60,000 nt of DNA, from contig OU612073.1 of NCBI GenBank assembly GCA_914767715.1, positions 11,658,001 through 11,718,000 of the forward strand. The letters are read 5' to 3'. The translations under genes were made by a program, and so were the position numbers. Numbering within the stretch: the stretch's first letter is position 1; the number at the start of each line of letters is the position of its first letter. Below are positions 1-11,190 of the stretch, one piece after another. This DNA comes from Membranipora membranacea (taxonomy: Eukaryota; Bryozoa; Gymnolaemata; Cheilostomatida; Membraniporidae). The notes beneath the pieces are model-generated. The model searched no databases and was not told the DNA's origin. It saw only the letters and a program-made list of their open reading frames with translations.

Positions 1-1160
1 TTTTGGCTAAACCATCAAGGTACAATGATGAGCAGTATTCTACTATAGGTCTGATCAGTGATTTGTAAGTCTTCAATGAGTTTTCTACTGTCATGTATTT
101 TTGTAGTTTTGATAACAAGTAGACCAGTTTGCTTTAGAGGCGGTGGCATTAGCCTGAGGGGTTAAACTAAGTTCTGAATCAAGAATAACTCCAAGAAGAT
201 TGAGCGAATGCTTGGATTCTATTTTCAAATTGTTTATTTGGATTTGGTAAAAATCTACTACTTTCCTATTTGAGAAAATACAGTATTGGGTTTTGGATAA
301 GTTGAGTTGAAGGAGATTGTTTGAATACCAATTCGATACTTCTCTCATCAATGACTCAGATTTATCCATTAAGGTAGGGATATCTGTTGCTGTGCAGTAA
401 ATAACGGTGTCATCAGCGTAAGCGAATGCAGTTTTGTGCTTGTTAAGGAGATCATTGATAGCAAGATCGAATAAGATTGGACCTAGAACACTTCCTTGGG
501 GTACTCCACATGTAATCGGTAGTGCACTGGACTGATCATGATCAACTTTTATGATTTGGGTTCGATGTGAAAGATAGGATGTAAATAATTTTTTTGTTAT
601 TTGCGAAATTTAGTCGCTTTAGAGTGTGGATGAGTTGTCCATGATTTATAGTGTCAAATGCTTTACGTACGTCCAAAGAGAGTGCACCTATGAAATTCGG
701 TTGAGGGTTGTCTAGCGTTGTTCTCAAATTTTGTAAAAGAGAAAGTAGTAACTGTTCACTGGAATGGTGCTTACGAAAACCGAATTGTCGATCTGAGAGT
801 ATTCCATGTGTTTCGATAAAGGTCATGATTTTTCATATCTAGCTCAAACACCTTTGATATGATTGGCAGACTGGCTGCAACAATTTGGTACAAGGAAGCT
901 GGAAACATGGTCAAGCCACCACGTTTAGTTGGTTTGAGGGACTTTATCAGTTTGTAGATTGTTTCGCTCTCAACATATGTGAAAGAGAAACTTGGACCAT
1001 GGAAAAGGTCAGGTTGTGGATCGATCTTAGGAATAAAAACCGATTGTCCAGCGACCGTGGTGAAATATCTATTAAGGGCATTTATATAAATATATTTACA
1101 AATTTATTCCACATACTATAAGCATTTGTTCTCATTTGCCCAAAAGGGGCCTTGACTTGC
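1..1160 (-). pseudogene. LINE reverse transcriptase fragment, frameshifted
   Basis: Reading the minus strand from about 1160 down to 1, three consecutive frames give a non-LTR retrotransposon reverse transcriptase. Visible in order are a pre-finger block (NRYFTTVAGQ, near 1080), a block ending SKVFELD (near 850), FGFRKHHSSEQ and LDVRKAFDTINH (826-640), CGVPQGSVLGPILF (near 510-470), the catalytic YADDT box (near 420), and the thumb-like LNLSKTQ and LLGVILDSEL blocks (300-170). The frame shifts at about 830, at an A-run near 593-600 and again near 120, and a stop interrupts the 5' part near 1100, so it cannot make a full protein. The 5' end of the element fades out near 1160, and the 3' part continues beyond the window start. 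It is a dead copy. The clade (L2/CR1/Jockey-like) cannot be settled by eye. Confidence 0.88.
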
Positions 1161-2015
1161 AAATAAAGTTTGTATTATGTATTTATTACAAAATTATAAT
1201 GAAAGAGGAGTTAATTCCTCTTTTGCAAAGAGAAGCCAACTCCTAGTCCAAGCTTCATTCACTTCTGAATGGCCATTACTGTATAAAAACACACAAGTCC
1301 AAACAACTGGACACTCCTGTAAAATTTGCTGCATAGGACATGATGCTGTAAAACCCAGCAAAAGTGGCAATCTTCCTGCGCACCACGTGCCTACGGCCCT
1401 AACAACCATCAAGCCATCAATATCCTAAAATCAATAAAATACAAAATCTACTTTTTTCCACAAAAACCACACAAAAAATAGTTAGCAGCCCTGCCATTTT
1501 GTAAGCGATCCTATACATCGCTGTAAACACTGGACACTCAATGTCATCTGGGGCATAAAGAGCAACAGCTTTACCAGCAGCTATGACCTTGAACTACTTC
1601 TTACAATATCTCACTCTCTTGCAGCGTTGGGCGCTTATTGTCCTACTGAGCGCTTACTGACCTATTGGGCCTTGTATTAAGCTCCGTTCTTTCATACCAG
1701 CTAGGGTATTCATAATGGCAAACAAGATTACGTGTATAATTATTCAGAATAAATATAGGCTCATTCAAGTTGTTGGTTCTAGGTGTAAACATTAAAGTTG
1801 ATTGTAATAAGAGAATTTTTCTTCTATAAGGCTATTATATTCTTCACATTATAAATGTACATTACTGTATACTGTATGTGCTAATACCCATACAGAGAAA
1901 TAAATCAACTGGAAATAAAATTGCTAAGATATTATTTTAGAGCTGTGACCTGTTAACACGGCATAGTAATCCTGGCTCACAGGGAATATACTGGGATCAC
2001 TATAAACACATCAGC
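1161..2015. other. intergenic, no supported gene
   Basis: Between the LINE fragment and the secreted-protein gene I see no exon with good splice sites. Overlapping short open frames exist on both strands at 1177-1428, but neither has recognisable motifs. The last 100 bases before the ATG at 2016 presumably hold the promoter and 5' UTR of the downstream gene; no clear TATA box or other motif stands out. Confidence 0.4.
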
Positions 2016-5000
2016 ATGGATTCACTGAACGGACTTGTGGTTACGCTGACTTTTCTAGCTTTAGGATTTACCTACCTCTCCGCGACAGCTCCCAGTAAGT
2101 TGTTAGAATGGTAATCGTGTTGTGAATATTCAAATTTCCCTAAAACTGCAATCATGAAGGCATGTTATCACATTTGAATCTGAATTATCACTGTGCTTTT
2201 TATTTAGTTCCTCTGTCCAATTTGTGTACATTTAGAGGAACAATGATACAGGCCTGTAGTTCTAGGGGAGGCAGAGAGGCACTGCCTCCCCTCAAAAGCT
2301 AAATACAGTGGCATAAAAATATAATAGTTGAAAAATCCAAGTCAGAATTAGCTCCTGTGGGATTTCTATTCACTATTCATATCATTAAAACGCTTTGGAG
2401 GCAGAGGACTAGGGACTCAGGAGAAGCTTACAATACCCGACCTGATGTAACTTCACACCCTTAAGGATTGTCTCCTCCCCTACCATGTTTCCTAAGCTAC
2501 AGCCCTGTGACATGTTCATCAGAACTTGGTATTGTGACAATAACTAGATGTATTTAAATCTCTCAACAGGCAACCTTTACTGTTATGAATACAGCCGTTG
2601 ATGGGTAGCGGAATAGTATTGAGAAACTAAGATGGTGGATGCGGTATGGGAAAGGGAGGAGGGGTATCAGGGAACGAATGTCAAACCTCAAGAGTGTCTC
2701 AAGAGTGTTTTAAACTTGCTTATTTGTTTTGTAGATAAAGACTGGAATGGCCTCATAGGCAAGTACCATCAAGAAGCAATCTACAAATAGTCTTGTTGGA
2801 TAACTTAACTTTGAAGGACAGTAGGGTTGAAATCGATGACGAATCTCTCAACTTTCAGTTCTTTCCAGTTAGTGGTTCTAACTGCCCGTCATGATCTTGG
2901 GATACAGTTTGAGATTACCAAGAGCGAAAAAGACAAAATGTGTTACTCTGAGTAGACTTTTGCTCCTTTATCACATTCTAATTTAAATTCATGTTTGAAT
3001 AAAAAATTTTAATTTTCTTTTAAACATCTACAAAAACTCAAACCAACAAAAATAAGCGGCAGCAAAGAAAGACAAGCGTCCCAAATCACTTTCTGTTGCT
3101 GATTTTCAACATTATTTTTTCAGCAACCTTTGATCAAAATCTGTCAAACCCCTTTGCATTTAATGGTCTGCCAAGAACTGTGGCTGATGCTGAGGCAGCA
3201 GGATGGGAACAAGACACCTCTACGGGCTCCTGTAAGTTAAATGCTCTCAATTCGCAACTCACAATTCATAGGCCATTATAATATAATTTTTGTTGTTGTT
3301 GTTATTTTCATTAACGTAAAACTAGTAAGGACTGGTGATAATTTGGCTACTCACCTGAAAGTAGTTTCACAATTTTTCAACATTCCCACAATGCAATTTC
3401 TACTCTGCAATTCATCTACCAATGATAATGTGCATAGGAGATATGGACAATAAAAATGAATTGTGGGATACCCATGCCATTTTGATGTCTTAACTTCAAC
3501 TGTTGACTACAGGTGATGATGGCAGTTCATATTTCCGTGGTAACAGATACACACTGAATGATGACCCTGCAGCTATGCTGCTATATGGTGTCAATGGTTA
3601 TATAGCTGGTATGCAAGTCGCGGTAAGGCTAAATTATTCAAGATTATTGGGACAAACACTTTGGATAACCAATATGGCTGGCGGGCCAGCTTCGACCCTA
3701 TGAGCAATAGCCTTTTTTAATATCAGTGACTCGATATCCAGTCTTTCTTTGTCTCATGAAATGATTGCCCATAATTGTTAACCTATCGTAGTTTCTCCAA
3801 TGAGTTGGCTCTGATTGGCAGGCATTTCCCCACCCACCAATCAGAGCCAACACATTGGCTAGGTTATCGGTGACTTTAGAAATATCTTGTGTTGTAGTTA
3901 CCATCGGGAGGTGAATTCCCTGCGAATTCTGTCCATGCTGATTATTACTACAATGAGACAGACCAGTGGGTTTCTACTGTCTACTTCATTGATCCAAGTA
4001 AGTATCCCTTGTCATCTTGTTTAAAATCTAAGAGCCATTTGTTATAAATGCCAAAAGTGAAAATACTTATTCCCTCACTCCTATATTTCACAATATTTTC
4101 ATTGATCTCTAAGTTTCACCATTTTACATGCCATTTTCTAACAAAAATGGAGAGCTCAGTTAAAATTGATGGCAATTCAAAACTAACATGTTAAATGCGA
4201 CAGGTAAGCCTTCAAAAAGCAAGATTACTTATTTCAGAAGATAAATAAAGAGACCAAAGGGCAGTTTAGCTTTTTAGTGACAGAACAGCCAGATGTAAAG
4301 ACTCAACGCTGCAATGGGTGTTAGTTTGAATCTGGACCAAGGTGGTCCATTTGCCTGCTTTTGGAGTTGCTTCCAATCCACTGCTGCTTGACCAGTAGAA
4401 AGAAGCAACTGGAACGCGGGCAATTGGATTAAACTTGAGCTAGTTTGAATCCATCAGTTTAGTACAATACCATAGGCCAGGGAATAGAAATTCCAGGGAA
4501 GACTTGCTAGGGCTAGGCTAGGCTAGGCTAGGCTAGGCTAGGCTAGGCTAGGCTAGCCTAGCCTAGCCTAGCCTAGCCCTAGCAAGTCTTCCCTAGAATT
4601 TCTATTCCCTGGCCTATGGCTAGGCTAGGCTAGGCTAGGCTAGGCTAGGCTAGGATAGGATAGGCTAGGCTAGGCTAGGCTATAGCTGGCAATGTCTTAG
4701 CAAACAAATCCGAGTTCAGGATGCCAAATTAACTCCAAGATTAATCATGTGATGCAAGTACATACATGTTTGCGTTTGTTCTTACGAGAGACTTTTCCTG
4801 ATATTGGCCACTTGATTTCCTAGAGTAATACTCTGTTTGTAAGAATTAAATCCTCAGTAATCACTTCCTCTGAGGCTCAATACACGAGTAGCCTCGCCCT
4901 TAATATGAAATGAGACAACAGATTGGAGTGGTGTAATATGTTGACATTAAATATTTTCTTGAATAGGAACATAATCCAATCTGGGGCAAATACTTCTACA

Positions 5001-7283
5001 ATGCTGTGTTTAGAGGAACCCGAGGAAAATTCCAATCCTTAGCCATGAAGTTGAAACTTAAAAAGATGCATATAAATCAGTGGAAAAACCTGGCAACGCA
5101 GTTATTTACTGGCACTTGCACCCTTTCATCAAATTTAAATTTCCAACTTAAATAAAATATTTAGGCATTCTTAAATAAACCAAAAGAATTGTCAAGTCAA
5201 TGCCATGCAGTTAAAATCTGAAATTTGCTTGTAAGAAATTTAGCCTTCCTCCCATGGTACTAGCCAATGTGTCAGCTCTGATTGGTATAGTGGAGTGACA
5301 GCAACGATCAGGTAATATGGCAGGGCCGGAGTTCAGGTAAAAAGGTAGGGGAGGCGCAAAAAACCTTGAAGGTGGGAAGTAGCACCAGGCTGCATATTGT
5401 AAGCCCCTCCTGTGTAGTCTGGGGTTAATCCCCAACCTCCAAAGCATTTTAATATTAAAAATAGCAAATGGAAGTCCCAAATTACCTGGTTCTGACTTGG
5501 AATATTCAATTATAGCATTTTTAGGCCACTCAATCGAGCATTCGGAGAGGCAGAGCGTCCCTTCCTCCCCTAGAACTACGAGCCTGTATGGTTCTTTCTT
5601 GAAAGTACTGTGACCTGGCATTGAATCTCTCCCAATCCAAACCCAATAAATCAGAGCCGTTTGCTACGTGGAACCATTCATAAAAATCGCAAAACTGAGC
5701 ACCTTACGATGCTAGCAATGCAAAACTTAATTAATGTAAAGTAATGGAAAGGGAGAAAATATAAGCTATGACCCCTCTGGGTCAAGCTTGATTGACCTTG
5801 TAATGGCTGGGGCAAAAACCACCAACATTTTATCCAAGCTAATAATATGAGTATCAATGTTCCACTTCTTTGAAGGTGCCGAGAGTTATTTTCAGAGCAT
5901 CCTTGAAAGCTAAAATAATTGCGCTTTCTGTTTATGGACACAGTTCAAAATGTTCTAGAGACGGCCAAGCTGCCATGGTTGATCAACCTGATATTGCATC
6001 AACTTTTCTTTGGTAGCTAAGATCTGCAACACTGGAAGAACTTTGCAGGAGTATACTGATGAAGGGACGGGTACAGAATTGTATCTGCAGACAGGACAGA
6101 CACCGAGCAGTGTAATGACTATTCCCAGAGATGCCACCGAGGCAAGCGAAAACACATCATACGAGAAGGGTTTCTGCGTTACCGCTATGGGTAAGAGCTG
6201 TGAGAATCATACACTTAATAATATTATTAAGTCTATGGCGAGAATTTAAATTCAAGAAAGGCGTCAAACTCGATATCTTGTTGCAAAATGTTAAGAGCCT
6301 TTTTCAGATAACACCGCTAGCCAATAGATTGTCCAGTTAACATGTACAATAAAAACCACAGCTGGGTTTATTCTACATTTGATCTACTTTATGGCAGCTG
6401 TCACTTGTTGGATCATACAAAATACCTAAAGCTTGAATGCCACATTATTATCCAATCAGACGCTGCTCCGAATTGTTATCCAAAGTAGAAATGCCACCAA
6501 TTATCAAATACCATAGGCCTAGTATGAGCAATGATTGCTATGAATATCTTACTGGCCTCTATGTTTAAGTTTCTTTGGATTGATATGCCAGAATCACAAA
6601 GAAACCGAATAAAATCTTGAAACACATATTCTTAAACTGCATATTATCTAAAAAACTAGATCAATTTCATTGGGAATTCCAGAAAATTGCATTGTGGAAT
6701 ACTCATAAACTAGCCTTCTCTCATAAATTTCAGGTTATCACTACTGGTATGATTTGTCAGAAGGGATGGATTGTAAGGATGTGTTTCCCATATTTGCTCT
6801 GTACCAGGATGACACTATGGTGGCCTTTGGTTGGTCGTTCAACGAGCTCTACTCCAATAGTGACAGATGGGAACACCCCGTACGACCTCTATTTTCAGTG
6901 AGTCGAAAATGTTTTAGAAGCAGTTGAGGTTCATGTGTTGCTAAAAGGAATAGATACACCTGGCCTCTTGGGGTGCCAAAGTCTGGGGGCACACATATAT
7001 ATAATAACCATGTAAATAAAGATGTATCTTGCCTAGCTGTCTCAAAATTATGTTTTTCTCTCTATTACAGTATTTCATGCAAACAGTTCCGACATGTTTT
7101 GGAGCTGATGGACCAGTCACAACCTTACACATTTACCTCACAAATGCGCCTGCAGGTATCACATGTCCTGTGCCAACAGAGACGACACTAGCCACGACTA
7201 CGAGCAGTGCTCCCAAGCTTCAGGCTGACACTCTGCTAGCGCTTGGCCTGATATCGTGGCTCGTGATGGCCATCGGACGTTAA
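2016..7283 (+). CDS. secreted, probably GPI-anchored protein of unrecognised family
   Basis: Seven exons join in frame: 2016-2094, 3124-3231, 3513-3622, 3898-3997, 6017-6190, 6734-6897 and 7071-7283, each with GT/AG borders and matching phase, giving 315 residues. Residues 1-24 form a signal peptide with a hydrophobic core (LVVTLTFLALGF). The middle is an extracellular-type domain rich in Tyr, Trp and Cys (ADYYYNETDQW, GYHYWYDLSEGMDC, FGWSFNELY), with possible N-glycosylation sites at NET and NTS. The end is a Thr/Ser-rich stalk (TETTLATTTSSAP) followed by a short hydrophobic tail (LLALGLISWLVMAI) and one basic residue, the layout of a GPI-attachment signal. The pattern recalls uncharacterised secreted proteins of marine invertebrates, but I cannot name a family or function. 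An AATAAA overlaps the stop codon. Introns 1 and 4 carry mobile repeats. Confidence 0.8.
2249..2507. mobile_element. hAT-like MITE, copy 1
   Basis: A 259 bp element in intron 1 of the secreted-protein gene. Its ends are inverted: CAGGCCTGTAGTTCTAGGGG on the left and, read on the minus strand from 2507, CAGGGCTGTAGCTTAGG followed by a GGGGAGG block. The interior aligns over its whole length with the minus strand of the element at 5321-5586 (shared blocks such as TCCAAGTCAGAA and GCTTTGGAGG). CAGGG-type termini fit hAT elements, but I found no convincing 8 bp target duplication. No coding capacity. Confidence 0.72.
4471..4684. repeat. GGCTA pentamer palindrome plus second GGCTA array
   Basis: Left outer arm 4471-4510 and right outer arm about 4579-4618 are near-perfect reverse complements of about 40 nt (CATAGGCCAGGGAATAGAAA and its mirror). 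Between them lies a run of GGCTA repeats (4511-4554) that flips at GGCTAGCC into AGCCT repeats (4555-4578). The hairpin is followed directly by a second GGCTA array at 4619-4684, with two GGATA variants. The structure lies in intron 4 of the secreted-protein gene and could fold into a long cruciform. Confidence 0.9.
5321..5586. mobile_element. hAT-like MITE, copy 2 (inverted)
   Basis: A 266 bp element in intron 4 of the secreted-protein gene, running CAGGGCCGGAGTTCAGG on the left to CAGGCTCGTAGTTCTAGGGG read from the right end on the minus strand. Read in reverse, it aligns with the copy at 2249-2507 from end to end, including the GGGGAGG block next to each terminus. The open frame across it on the minus strand (5211-5621) is incidental. 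Confidence 0.72.
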
Positions 7284-9002
7284 ATAAACAAACATCAAAG
7301 GTTGCATCCAATATTGGAAAATATAAATCAATACCTTTTTTTTATCAAGGCTGAGACCATTTCGTTTGTTTGTGTGAATTAATCTTCATTCCACTTGTTT
7401 CAAAACTCATCACTTTTTAAGATATTATCTATAGAGTGTACCGTGTCTCACAGTCTTGCGGTAATCTTTCTGAGAAAATAGCAGCTAAAGTGAATTGTTG
7501 GTCAGCTTTCATTTGTGCTTAAAATCTGAATCCTTATCAATAACTGTGGTTTATTTGAAGTTGCTGTGCAATTTCTGATTTGATTAGAAGTCTACTCAAT
7601 CCTGTGTCTGGAACACAACGTTTAATTTTATAACACAGGAACTTATTGTGAACCTTAAAACAAAAGACTTAACAGTTTGTGTCTATTTTACAGTCATTGG
7701 TTATGCGAATAAATGTGTATGTACGCATTTCAAAGAGCTTTTGATTGCGACGCTGACCTATAAAGTGAAAGCTACCCATGGTCGAAATAACCTCATGTGC
7801 ACTTTGCAGCGGAATCCATGAACAATATTTCATTACAATAGAAAATACTGCATTGCATTGCACTGCACTGCATTGACTGGTACTTTTGAAGGATAGTTGC
7901 TCGACACCTTTGTAAATGCTCTCTACATAAGCATTCTTAAGCTATGAAAAATTCTCCTATTGCAAACTTGCTCCCAAAATAATAAATGAAATTATAAAAT
8001 TGATGCAATACACAATAATGATGCTAATCAAATCGGACGCATACTTATATTTTAAAACCAATTATAATATTATTGGGCCTGCATGGAGAAAATGAACCAG
8101 GTTATAGGAGGAGAACTATTAATGACCCCTTAGTTAACAGTTAAATTTAATTTCAACTGGTAAGGGTCATTCTGTGTGTTATGATTGTATCATCGATCTC
8201 AACTCTCATGTTAGACAGTGGTTGAATCGGTCACCAACAAAAGTACAGATACAAAAAGCGCGCTACATAAAGATAAATGAATATTATTGCCAAGTGGCTG
8301 TTGTTGCTATTTGTGTTCATTGTTAGGCACCTATACTAGCCATCATTCTGGGTAGACAAAAAATCCATTTTCATAAGTTGGAACATAATTATATGTGGCC
8401 AGAAACCAACATTAATCTATGTTAAAGTACTATGCACTCATAGTTTGACATTGGTTTAAATTCAAGGCCATTCTAGCTAAAGAACAGTTCACAGCAGTTA
8501 GGAATTGGATTATTAAAATATTTTTGTTTATCTACGCTCGAATTGCATTATTCAACTCAGCTCTTTAGATAATTTTTCCTCAAATACATTCTCACTCCGT
8601 TAACAAAGAACTTATTTACTTTGTGAAATCAAACTAATTTTGGTCTTGAACCTGAATTCCACATACAGTTATGCATTAGCAGCTTGGCAACAATTCAGTT
8701 TAAAACAATAGTGTGATTACGAGTAAACACTCTGGGTATACATGTTTTATTTTAGGCAGCTAAGCTGTTTACCTTAATTGGAAAATCTTTCATTAATTCT
8801 CACAGCTCATAACTAGGAAATAGGGAGGCTTATACTACTGTACCAGTGATCGATAGGTGGAACAAGTTTGATCAAATTTTCCTGATTTCGGAGTTGTCCT
8901 CCTCAAATGGCTGTCAGTTGATCAACAGTAGAATGACAGCATCTAAAATACAGGCAGATTGAATCAAACTTGATCTAAGCAAAGTAACGTAGGGAAGCAA
9001 TT

Positions 9003-9097
9003 AGCCTGTCTTGAGAAGCTTTGTTCGGTTAGGGGTGGGTGGGTGGGTGGGTGGTGTTCCTCCCCACCCCACCGAACAACGCTTGTCAAGACAGCCT
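9003..9097. repeat. inverted repeat with G-quadruplex-type G-run
   Basis: The left arm (9003-9039, AGCCTGTCTTGAGAAGCTTT onward) and right arm (9061-9097) are imperfect reverse complements that share the TTGTTCGG core. At 9034-9055 the plus strand has five G-tracts separated by single T residues (GGGTGGGTGGGTGGG), an ideal parallel G-quadruplex motif. A related hairpin lies at about 44530-44597, so this is a dispersed MITE-like family. Confidence 0.75.
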
Positions 9098-9485
9098 AGG
9101 AAGCAATGACCTTGCTCCAACACTATGTGGAATACCAGGAGAATCATTTATAACAAGCGCCAAAAACCAGGCGCAAAAAATGTGTGTGAGGTTTTAAATT
9201 CCATGAGGAATTTAATTTAGCACCTACATACTGTTACATACTGTTACAACACAAACATAGACGCCCATGTATGTTACTTGTATGGAAAACTCAATAAAAA
9301 ATGAGAAATAGATTTAGATCTAAAAACAAATAAGATTGTTGTAATTATGGTGTGCTTTTATGGTGTTGTTGACAGCAGGTTTTTGATGATTTCAAGGAAC
9401 TAAAAATGACTGTTTTAATGGTCAGTCCTGGTCGGAGTGGATAGGGTTTGATAGAAAAATTTATCTAAGAATATATGTGATGATT

Positions 9486-9513
9486 CCCTCGCCGATAGGC
9501 TGTCGGCCGAGGG
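9486..9513. repeat. GC-rich hairpin
   Basis: CCCTCGCCGA and TCGGCCGAGGG form a stem around a short TAGGCTG loop in otherwise AT-rich DNA. It is probably the edge of a repeat, since the sequence that follows (CAAAAGTCTGGGGGGC) resembles the stretch near 6975 (CAAAGTCTGGGGGC). Confidence 0.6.
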
Positions 9514-11021
9514 CAAAAGTCTGGGGGGCTCAGACTAATATGTAATAATTGTTAGCTACTCCTTTGAAAGAAATGACCACACACCCATCAATTGATTCTC
9601 AGAAGGAGAAGAACGTAGATCTCTATGCATGCAATTGGTAACGGTAGGGTATCTAAGTCACCATCAGTATTTTAAATGCATTTGATTACGTTGATAAATG
9701 TTTCATGTCAGGAGAAGGGGGAAATTCCCATGTGCCCATAACTTTTGAAGTGGAGTAATAAATGCATTTATTGTTATGGCATAAGAACTAATGTTACACC
9801 GAATTCACATTTTCACACAAAAATGCTTGATTAAATCAGTGATATCATTGTTCTAATATGCGCATGCCAAATCAAGTAGTAAATTTGTGGTTGGTGTCTG
9901 TCTATGTCCGACTTCACATTGCTAAAGCTGAGGCTAAATAAATCAAAACCCCTTACCGAAATGGTCAATGATGGCAGTAGAGAATTCGATTTCAGCCGTA
10001 AAAGTTATGATTTGTTATCTCAGCGATTGCTAAATTATCCCTGTGGGTAACTTTGTGTATACCTGGTTATCAGCTGCCAGCACTTGCAATGTATGAGCAG
10101 ATTGCTCCAAAGTTTTCATTCCTTTTCTAACACCCTTCAACATCTTAGTTCTATTGATACACTTCGTGTGGAACTCTACAATTAATGCCTCCATCACTGA
10201 TAAACGCAGCTCTCAACAATAAGTGAACTGTGTGCCTTAACTACTTTCACTGATGGACAAGGTGTATTTCCAAGTGAAATGTATTCATATCAAAATAGCT
10301 CTTGCTGTCTCACATTCATTTATAGATAATCGAGTATACTCAACAGATTTGATGACATAATCTTGAAAGGCTATCTTCTCATGCATGATAAGAAGACAAC
10401 TGCTAAATTGTTTATACAATTTTACCAAAATCTTTTGCATCACAACTATAAATCAAGAAGATAGTTCTGCAAATTGAACAGAGACATGGTTTTTCATAAC
10501 GTTGTCCTTGTCCCATCTTCATTTCTCCAACATCAGGTCATAAAACAAGTCCAACAAGTGAATTGATGTGTTAAACAAACTATACAGACAAACAACCTGC
10601 GATCCCGATGTGATAGGCCATCGTCTACAATGTACATTATTTATTTACCAGCTACTCATAAATGTTAACCAGTGTCCAAATATAGTATTAAAACAATATT
10701 CAATAAATTTCGAAACCGGTCCCACCCTTCCCTCTCCCCACCCTTCCCCCTCCCCACCGGGACACTAGCAATATGTGTCCATTACCATTACCATTACCAT
10801 TACCAAGCTGTGGGTTGTCAACTCACAGCTTGCCATAGGAACCTGATACTGTTGCTATGGTTAGATATCGACCTTGAACCTCAAAACAAGCTTCTGTTGG
10901 CGGGTCCTTAACAACTGGCTCCCGCATTCATTACTATTTTGACATCTAATGGAAAACAAGGCCGCTCAATAATTCTATTTAAAAAAGAACTCACAGGCTA
11001 CTCACAGCTACGCACTAATGA

Positions 11022-11086
11022 GTTCGAGCCATAGACTTAATTGTTATTATTATATTATTATTATTAAGTCTATGGTTCGAGCTCAG
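11022..11086. repeat. hairpin with TTA-rich loop
   Basis: GAGTTCGAGCCATAGACTTA near 11020-11040 is mirrored by TAAGTCTATGGTTCGAGCTC near 11067-11086, around a loop of TTATTA repeats. The AAGTCTATGG core also occurs near 6229 and 45293, which suggests a dispersed short repeat. Confidence 0.65.
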
Positions 11087-11190
11087 CCTGTGCACTGAGC
11101 GCAATGCTATCAGTTTTCTCATAGGTTGCACATGCCCAAACATGCCCCAGATAGGACTCGCATGTAAACAGTGTAGTCACACTGAAATAC

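Larger units (their letters stand above)
7290..11181. other. 3.9 kb without a supported gene
   Basis: No exon set or recognisable protein was found on either strand. Notable contents are a TGCAT-type pentamer run near 7848-7876, a G-rich inverted repeat at 9003-9097, a GC-rich hairpin at 9486-9513, a C-rich stretch near 10730-10760, a CCATTA hexamer run at 10781-10806 and a hairpin at about 11022-11086. Short open frames here have no motif support. Confidence 0.5.

Noticed and set aside
1194-1412. Overlapping open frames on both strands upstream of the secreted-protein gene
   Set aside because: No motifs, and two-strand openness in low-stop sequence is expected by chance.
2249-2507. 8 bp target-site duplication for the hAT-like MITE copies
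   Set aside because: Flanking octamers do not match at either copy.
10781-10806. Telomere-like repeat (CCATTA units)
   Set aside because: Only about four hexamers and not the TTAGGG type; a simple microsatellite.
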